9,874 nt of DNA from Chloroflexota bacterium (GTDB lineage Bacteria; Chloroflexota; Anaerolineae; Anaerolineales; UBA11579), in NCBI GenBank assembly GCA_030610225.1, contig JAUWSD010000027.1, positions 1 through 9,874 on the forward strand, read 5' to 3'. Below the pieces are notes generated by a model. The model saw only the letters and a program-made list of their open reading frames with translations. It made no database searches and had not been told where the DNA came from. Each line of letters starts with the position of its first letter. Position 1 is the stretch's first letter. Positions 6,495 to 9,874 of the stretch are shown here, piece after piece. Both the position numbers and the translations under genes were made by a program.

Positions 6495-7721
6495 CTATTC
6501 CTGCTCTTCCAACATAGAAGCCAACCTTTTCTTAATTCCAGAAGCGAGCAAAAAGATCGCTTTAGATACTGGAGCGCTCTTCACTTGCAGGACAAATGGC
6601 GTGCCTCTTTCCATAGCCCTGACAACATACTTTTCATCCAATGGGATGGATACATCCACTTTTTGATTCGAAATTTCTTCAATTCTTTCAGGAGTGATCC
6701 TGCGGCTCTTATCAAATCGATTCAATACCAAAACGATCTGATGTCTGCTGATGCCAATCGCATCTGCAAGATCAAAGAACAACCGAACATTCTTTATAGA
6801 TGTAATATCCTGAGAAGTAACAAGCACCAGCAGATCAGAAATATCTATTGCTGCCAATGAAGTTTCACTCAAAGTTGAATCAGAATCAACTACTACAAAG
6901 GAATACAGCTTCCTTAATTGTTTTAGTACCTGACTGAATTGTGCGCTTGTGATCTCCTCCGCCTGCTCTGGTCTTTGCGGAGCAGTTAAGATATCAACAC
7001 CTGTCTCTTCATGTTTCAAGACCACTTCACTGATCAAATCCGTATCCAGCTCATCTCCTCTCTGTGCTAGGTCAAGGATGTTAGTTCTCCCCTTTAGATT
7101 GAAATACAACCCAAGATCCCCATATTGAAGACGCCCATCAACCACGATTACTGATTTGTTTTTTGATTTTAATGCAACCCCAAGGTTCGCCGCAATAGTT
7201 GTCCCGCCAACACCACCCTTTGGACTGTGGATTGTGATGATCCTGCCCAACTCAATTGGTTCGGATGCCAGCTTGCCAGTAGCTACTTTGGAAGCTTGTG
7301 CTGCTGCTTTAGTAGTATATTCTTTAAATAGCTCTTCTCTGGCTTTAACACCCGCCCTTCTAATTGCACCTACCAACTCTGCCATATCTGGCGGTTTTGC
7401 CAAATAATCTCGAACCCCAGCTAACATCGCCTGACGCATATAATTCGCGTCATTCTGAACAGAAAGGATCACAATTTGGATCGCAGGAGATTCCGCTTTG
7501 ATCCTTTCTGTTGCAGTAATGCCATCCATATCAGGCATGTTAATATCCATCAGGATCACATCAGGTCCAAGTTCCTTTGACAATTGGACAGCTTCCGCCC
7601 CAGTCCCGGCTACCCCGATCACTTCAATATCTGATTCAAATTGAAGTATCTTCCTGATATTTTCTCGAGTTTCGGTAACGTCATCTACGATCAGTACTCG
7701 GGTCTTGTTCTCTTCGGTCAT
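6495..7721 (-). CDS. cpaE: CpaE/TadZ-type pilus localisation ATPase with receiver domain
   Basis: MinD/ParA-like ATPase of Tad systems, thought to place the pilus machine in the cell. Residues about 7-125 form a complete response-regulator receiver domain: acid pair Asp13-Asp14, phospho-acceptor Asp59 in VILMDINMPDMDG, Ser87, and Lys109 in the YLAKP motif. A linker of about 30 residues leads to the ATPase domain (about 158-400). Its deviant Walker A reads KGGVGGTT (168-175): the signature Lys168 is kept but the usual P-loop lysine is Gly173. VVVDGRLQYGDLGLYFNL and FVVVDSDSTLSETSLAAID are the switch-like segments. Loss of the P-loop lysine is known in other CpaE proteins. The ATG at 7721 lies 24 bp after cpaB, with AGGA rather far upstream. 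The intact phosphorylation site suggests input from a kinase, perhaps the one at the right edge. Confidence 0.93.
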   Translation of the reverse strand: MTEENKTRVLIVDDVTETRENIRKILQFESDIEVIGVAGTGAEAVQLSKELGPDVILMDINMPDMDGITATERIKAESPAIQIVILSVQNDANYMRQAMLAGVRDYLAKPPDMAELVGAIRRAGVKAREELFKEYTTKAAAQASKVATGKLASEPIELGRIITIHSPKGGVGGTTIAANLGVALKSKNKSVIVVDGRLQYGDLGLYFNLKGRTNILDLAQRGDELDTDLISEVVLKHEETGVDILTAPQRPEQAEEITSAQFSQVLKQLRKLYSFVVVDSDSTLSETSLAAIDISDLLVLVTSQDITSIKNVRLFFDLADAIGISRHQIVLVLNRFDKSRRITPERIEEISNQKVDVSIPLDEKYVVRAMERGTPFVLQVKSAPVSKAIFLLASGIKKRLASMLEEQE

Positions 7722-7745
7722 TTAGTCTATTCTTATTCCTTTAGA

Positions 7746-8900
7746 TTAATGCAAACCATTTGGCAATTCAGGTGGGGCCAACTCGTCAATTGATGGGTCC
7801 ATTCCATAATTCAGCTTGTCTGGTACCTGGATCGAATACGAATTCATGAAGTAATTTAGAGAAACCGAATTGGTCTCAATTACTTCACCATCTGTTGGAG
7901 AACGTAGCGCTAATGTTAATTGTGCTCCGGAATAGATCAAAAAATTCAATGTTACTGCTTCCTGAGGTGTTACGATCAATGTGACCAGGTCCGGATAACG
8001 TGGGGCTTCAATTGCGACACCTTCCTCGTCATAAACAACTGGGTAGATCTCAACCACATTGCCGTTTTCGTCAATTAATGGGAAATCACCAACATTCAGG
8101 ATGATCCTGTTTGAAAGCACAGTTTGGCTGACGATCCTTGGTCGCTGGTTTGCTTCAGAAGGCAGCACATATAAAGGCTGTCCCAGAGAAGAATCAAAAT
8201 CAACATAGCCCTGCGGAGATACAAATTCGCCGGAAGCAGTTTGAGCAACCAAATTTTGGAATCCGGTTTCGCTAAACACTTGGGTTGAAGAGTATGAGGG
8301 TATTACGCCAAGTTCATCAACATTATCCATTACGTGTTCGCTGTTTTGTGTAATGATTGCATTTGCACCTGGGGCAATTACAGCGCCCGTGTAATTTGGC
8401 GTCTCAGTTTGGAAATTCTTATCCAGATCAACAAATGCCATAGTCGCGATCAAATTGATCTTATCACCCCTGGTAATACCATAGGCAACACCAGAGAATC
8501 TATTGATCGGGATTGGGAATGCGACCATACCAGCAGGTATTATTGCGGAATGATCTGAGTGCATCTCACCCAGCAGCAAGGTTGGGTCGGCAACAACCAT
8601 AGTTGTTGAAATCACCTGCCCTATCTGGTATGCGCCCCTCGAATAGAGCCCAACAAGTTGAACCGGATCAGTGAACATCATCTCAGAGAATTCATCTTCG
8701 GAAATCGATTTGATGACCAGTTTGTCAACAGTGATCTGTTGACCTGTTTTCACTGGAACAGAGAGTGCCACAACCGATCTGGTTGGACCTCTTACAGCAT
8801 CTTCACCAGTACCGGTTTCGTTCACTACTAATACATAATAAAGCGCCAGCGCAACTATTAGGATCAAAGCTACATATATAAGTGTTCTTCCTAATCGCAT
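7746..8900 (-). CDS. cpaB: Tad pilus assembly protein CpaB/RcpC
   Basis: Extracytoplasmic pilus assembly protein anchored in the cytoplasmic membrane. The 384 aa start with a signal-anchor helix (about 7-26), followed by a SAF-like domain (about 42-105: SVVALSVPVKTGQQITVDKL and YQIGQVISTTMVV). The CpaB/RcpC core follows (SAIIPAGMVAFPIPINR at about 118-134, GVAYGITRGDKINLIATM at 137-154) and later the VTLIVTPQEAVTLNFLIYSG strand pair. An insert of about 100 residues (about 160-260), rich in Ser, Thr and Asn, separates these. The ATG has a perfect AGGAGG five bases upstream, the best ribosome site of the window. It is the first gene of the long minus-strand run and is preceded by a candidate promoter. 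In diderm bacteria RcpC associates with the secretin; no secretin gene is seen here. Confidence 0.92.
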   Translation of the reverse strand: MRLGRTLIYVALILIVALALYYVLVVNETGTGEDAVRGPTRSVVALSVPVKTGQQITVDKLVIKSISEDEFSEMMFTDPVQLVGLYSRGAYQIGQVISTTMVVADPTLLLGEMHSDHSAIIPAGMVAFPIPINRFSGVAYGITRGDKINLIATMAFVDLDKNFQTETPNYTGAVIAPGANAIITQNSEHVMDNVDELGVIPSYSSTQVFSETGFQNLVAQTASGEFVSPQGYVDFDSSLGQPLYVLPSEANQRPRIVSQTVLSNRIILNVGDFPLIDENGNVVEIYPVVYDEEGVAIEAPRYPDLVTLIVTPQEAVTLNFLIYSGAQLTLALRSPTDGEVIETNSVSLNYFMNSYSIQVPDKLNYGMDPSIDELAPPELPNGLH

Positions 8901-8928
8901 AATGCCTCCTGCAAATTCTTTTTTATTA

Positions 8929-8956
8929 ATATTATTATCAATTCGTGATTAGTCAA
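8929..8956 (-). promoter_or_regulatory. Candidate promoter for the cpaB run
   Basis: On the minus strand TTGACT (8951-8956) matches the -35 consensus at five of six positions. A 16-base spacer separates it from TAATAT (8929-8934), a four-of-six -10. An AT-rich leader and AGGAGG then lead to cpaB. The start of transcription would fall about 20 bases before the ATG. Sequence match only. Confidence 0.4.
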
Positions 8957-8976
8957 TCGCATCAGAGTACTAATCA
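8946..8976. repeat. 8-bp inverted repeat overlapping the cpaB promoter
   Basis: TGATTAGT (8946-8953) and ACTAATCA (8969-8976) are perfect inverted copies separated by 15 bases, with centres 23 bp apart, about two helical turns. The left copy overlaps the candidate -35 element. The geometry suits a dimeric regulator. Confidence 0.5.
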
Positions 8977-9001
8977 GATTGTTTATTTATCTATAGTCTA
9001 C

Positions 9002-9011
9002 ATGAATTCAT
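9002..9011. repeat. 10-bp perfect palindrome ATGAATTCAT
   Basis: This self-complementary 10-mer lies in the non-coding stretch between cpaB and the flp terminator. It is short and AT-rich, so it may be chance. Confidence 0.3.
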
Positions 9012-9045
9012 TTTTCCCCGCTACAGCAAATAGAAAAGCAATGTT

Positions 9046-9085
9046 GATTAAAATAAAATAGGGTTTTGTTATCCAAAACCCTATT
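9046..9085 (-). terminator. Intrinsic terminator of the flp pilin gene
   Basis: A perfect 12-bp stem (9057-9068 with 9074-9085) with a 5-base loop is followed on the minus strand by TTATTTTAAT. It begins 18 bases after the pilin stop. It should isolate the pilin mRNA from the cpaB run, so that the abundant subunit and the machinery are made in different amounts. Confidence 0.88.
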
Positions 9086-9103
9086 CTTTAGATATAAAAA
9101 TAT

Positions 9104-9265
9104 CTACGATCCTGCGCCACCTAAGGCTTCAACAATCTGCTGGAATACAGCTGTTACCTGTACGCCAAGGACTCTCATTACAACAATAACAACAATAGCG
9201 ATCAATACAAGAATCAATGCATACTCTACCAGGCCTTGGCCCTTTTCTTTTGGTGCAAATAACAT
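9104..9265 (-). CDS. flp: Flp-type pilin (Tad pilus major subunit)
   Basis: This short gene encodes 53 aa: MLFAPKEKGQGLVEYALILV followed by an isoleucine/valine-rich helix and a short tail ending LGGAGS. The segment KGQGLVEYALIL is the diagnostic Flp motif: cleavage by prepilin peptidase after Gly9 would leave Gln10 at +1, Glu14 at +5 and Tyr15 at +6, followed by the hydrophobic assembly helix (about 16-34). Length and layout are typical of Flp pilins. AAGGAG lies 7 bases before the ATG. The gene has its own terminator and a TATAAT upstream, so it is likely a monocistronic, highly expressed unit ahead of the assembly genes. The C-terminus after the helix is short, so the pilin should carry little surface decoration. 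Confidence 0.95.
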   Translation of the reverse strand: MLFAPKEKGQGLVEYALILVLIAIVVIVVMRVLGVQVTAVFQQIVEALGGAGS

Positions 9266-9287
9266 AATAATCTCCTTTGAAAATAGT

Positions 9288-9321
9288 CTCCAATAGGTTG
9301 GAGTTTTATATATAACCTATT
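9288..9321 (-). promoter_or_regulatory. Two overlapping inverted repeats in the flp leader
   Basis: CTCCAA-TAGG-TTGGAG (9288-9303) is a perfect 6-bp hairpin. AATAGGTT (9292-9299) and AACCTATT (9314-9321) form a perfect 8-bp inverted repeat with a 14-base spacer. They share bases 9292-9299, so the two structures exclude each other. The distal arm overlaps the candidate -10. They may be an operator, a 5' stabilising hairpin, or a leader switch. Confidence 0.5.
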
Positions 9322-9324
9322 ATA
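9319..9324 (-). promoter_or_regulatory. Candidate -10 element (TATAAT) for flp
   Basis: An exact TATAAT on the minus strand, about 53 bases before the flp ATG. No good -35 lies 16-18 bases upstream, so this rests on the -10 alone in AT-rich DNA. Confidence 0.35.
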
Positions 9325-9373
9325 TACAACTTTTATACTTAATTGCTAGTACTTAAATCCCGATTTACCTTTC

Positions 9374-9387
9374 AATCTTGCAAGATT
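9374..9387. repeat. 14-bp perfect palindrome after the histidine kinase gene
   Basis: AATCTTGCAAGATT is fully self-complementary and begins at the base following the kinase stop codon. No T run follows, and folding leaves only a 5-bp stem, so a terminator role is weak. It lies about 50 bp upstream of the candidate flp -10 and could be a regulator site. Confidence 0.4.
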
Positions 9388-9874
9388 CTAGATTTTTCTT
9401 TCTAAAATGGGCAGATTCATCAGGATATTGACACCTTCTCCATCCAATGGCGAAACTGTTATAGATCCTCCCATCATTTCAACCCGGTCTTTTACAGTCT
9501 TTATTTTCTGAATGATATCCACTTTTAGTTTATCCTGATCTGTAAATTTACGATTGTCATCAACTATCATTCTGATCTGGTTTTCAGTTACATCTACCTG
9601 GATCTTTACAGTGCTGGCCTTTCCATCAACAATAGCATTTTCCAATAACATCTGCAATGCCCTGAATACCATTACCTCAACGAAGTTTTCATATCTCTGC
9701 TCACCACCTGAAGTAATTGTAGAAATTTCGACATTCATGCGTTCAGAATATAGTTCACCATACTTCTTTATTGTTGGGATCAAACCAAGGTCATCCAACA
9801 TCATTGGGCGCAGCATAAAGATGTAATCCCTGACTTGCTGAAAAGTTTTCGCTGCTGATTTCTTAAGATTCTCA
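9388..9874 (-). CDS. Sensor histidine kinase, DegS/NarL type, C-terminal part (N-terminus outside window)
   Basis: The frame is open to the window edge (the visible part begins ENLKKSAAKTFQQVRDYIF), so the ATG at 9816 is internal. The segment YIFMLRPMMLDDLGLIPTIK is the hallmark following the phospho-acceptor helix in DegS/NarX/LiaS-type kinases; the histidine itself lies off the window. The ATPase part is altered. The N-box-like stretch LLENAIVDGKAS keeps Asn but lacks the usual H-A/R-A pattern. The G1 region reads MIVDDNRKFTDQD, without the DxGxG glycines. The last part, VKDRVEMMGGSITVSPLDGE, is normal. It is probably part of the control of the Tad genes, being next to flp and sharing strand, with CpaE carrying an intact receiver. 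Whether it binds ATP cannot be told from here. Confidence 0.85.
   Translation of the reverse strand, partial: ENLKKSAAKTFQQVRDYIFMLRPMMLDDLGLIPTIKKYGELYSERMNVEISTITSGGEQRYENFVEVMVFRALQMLLENAIVDGKASTVKIQVDVTENQIRMIVDDNRKFTDQDKLKVDIIQKIKTVKDRVEMMGGSITVSPLDGEGVNILMNLPILERKI

Noticed and set aside
9066..9296. 76-codon plus-strand open frame over the pilin
   Set aside because: It covers the flp pilin and its terminator in reverse; the minus-strand gene has the Flp motif and AAGGAG.
9554..9826. 90-codon plus-strand open frame
   Set aside because: Antisense to the histidine kinase, which has recognisable motifs; the hydrophobic look comes from reading coding DNA backwards.

Overview
The window looks like a chromosomal segment of a low-GC member of the Chloroflexota, probably class Anaerolineae. 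This rests on the Tad gene order (flp, cpaB, cpaE with an N-terminal receiver domain, cpaF, tadB, tadC, then comF and hpf), the absence of a secretin gene between cpaB and cpaE, and remembered family sequences. No marker gene is present, so the taxonomy is inference.

Plus strand, 1-1140: a short folate/pterin operon made of the end of a short-chain dehydrogenase, folB and folK. folK runs tail-to-tail into folE on the other strand, and the two overlap by 24 bp.

Minus strand, 8900 down to 1117: a tightly packed co-directional run with no gap above about 55 bp. In transcription order it holds cpaB/rcpC, cpaE/tadZ, a possible 9-codon leader ORF, cpaF/tadA, tadB (split by an in-frame stop), tadC, comF, hpf and folE. 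The run appears to end at an intrinsic terminator inside the 3' end of folK. The Tad part builds a Flp-type pilus: CpaF is the motor ATPase, TadB/TadC the inner-membrane platform, CpaE the localisation ATPase and CpaB a periplasmic or extracytoplasmic assembly factor.

Upstream, a 53-codon Flp pilin gene (9104-9265) has its own ribosome site, candidate promoter and strong terminator, so the abundant subunit is probably a separate transcript. At the right edge is the C-terminal part of a DegS/NarL-type sensor histidine kinase with a degraded ATP-binding site.

The two most notable observations are a single in-frame TAA dividing an otherwise intact tadB, and a mini-ORF with a perfect Shine-Dalgarno and an embedded 9-bp hairpin directly before cpaF, which lacks its own Shine-Dalgarno. 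I saw no RNA genes, CRISPR arrays or insertion sequences.
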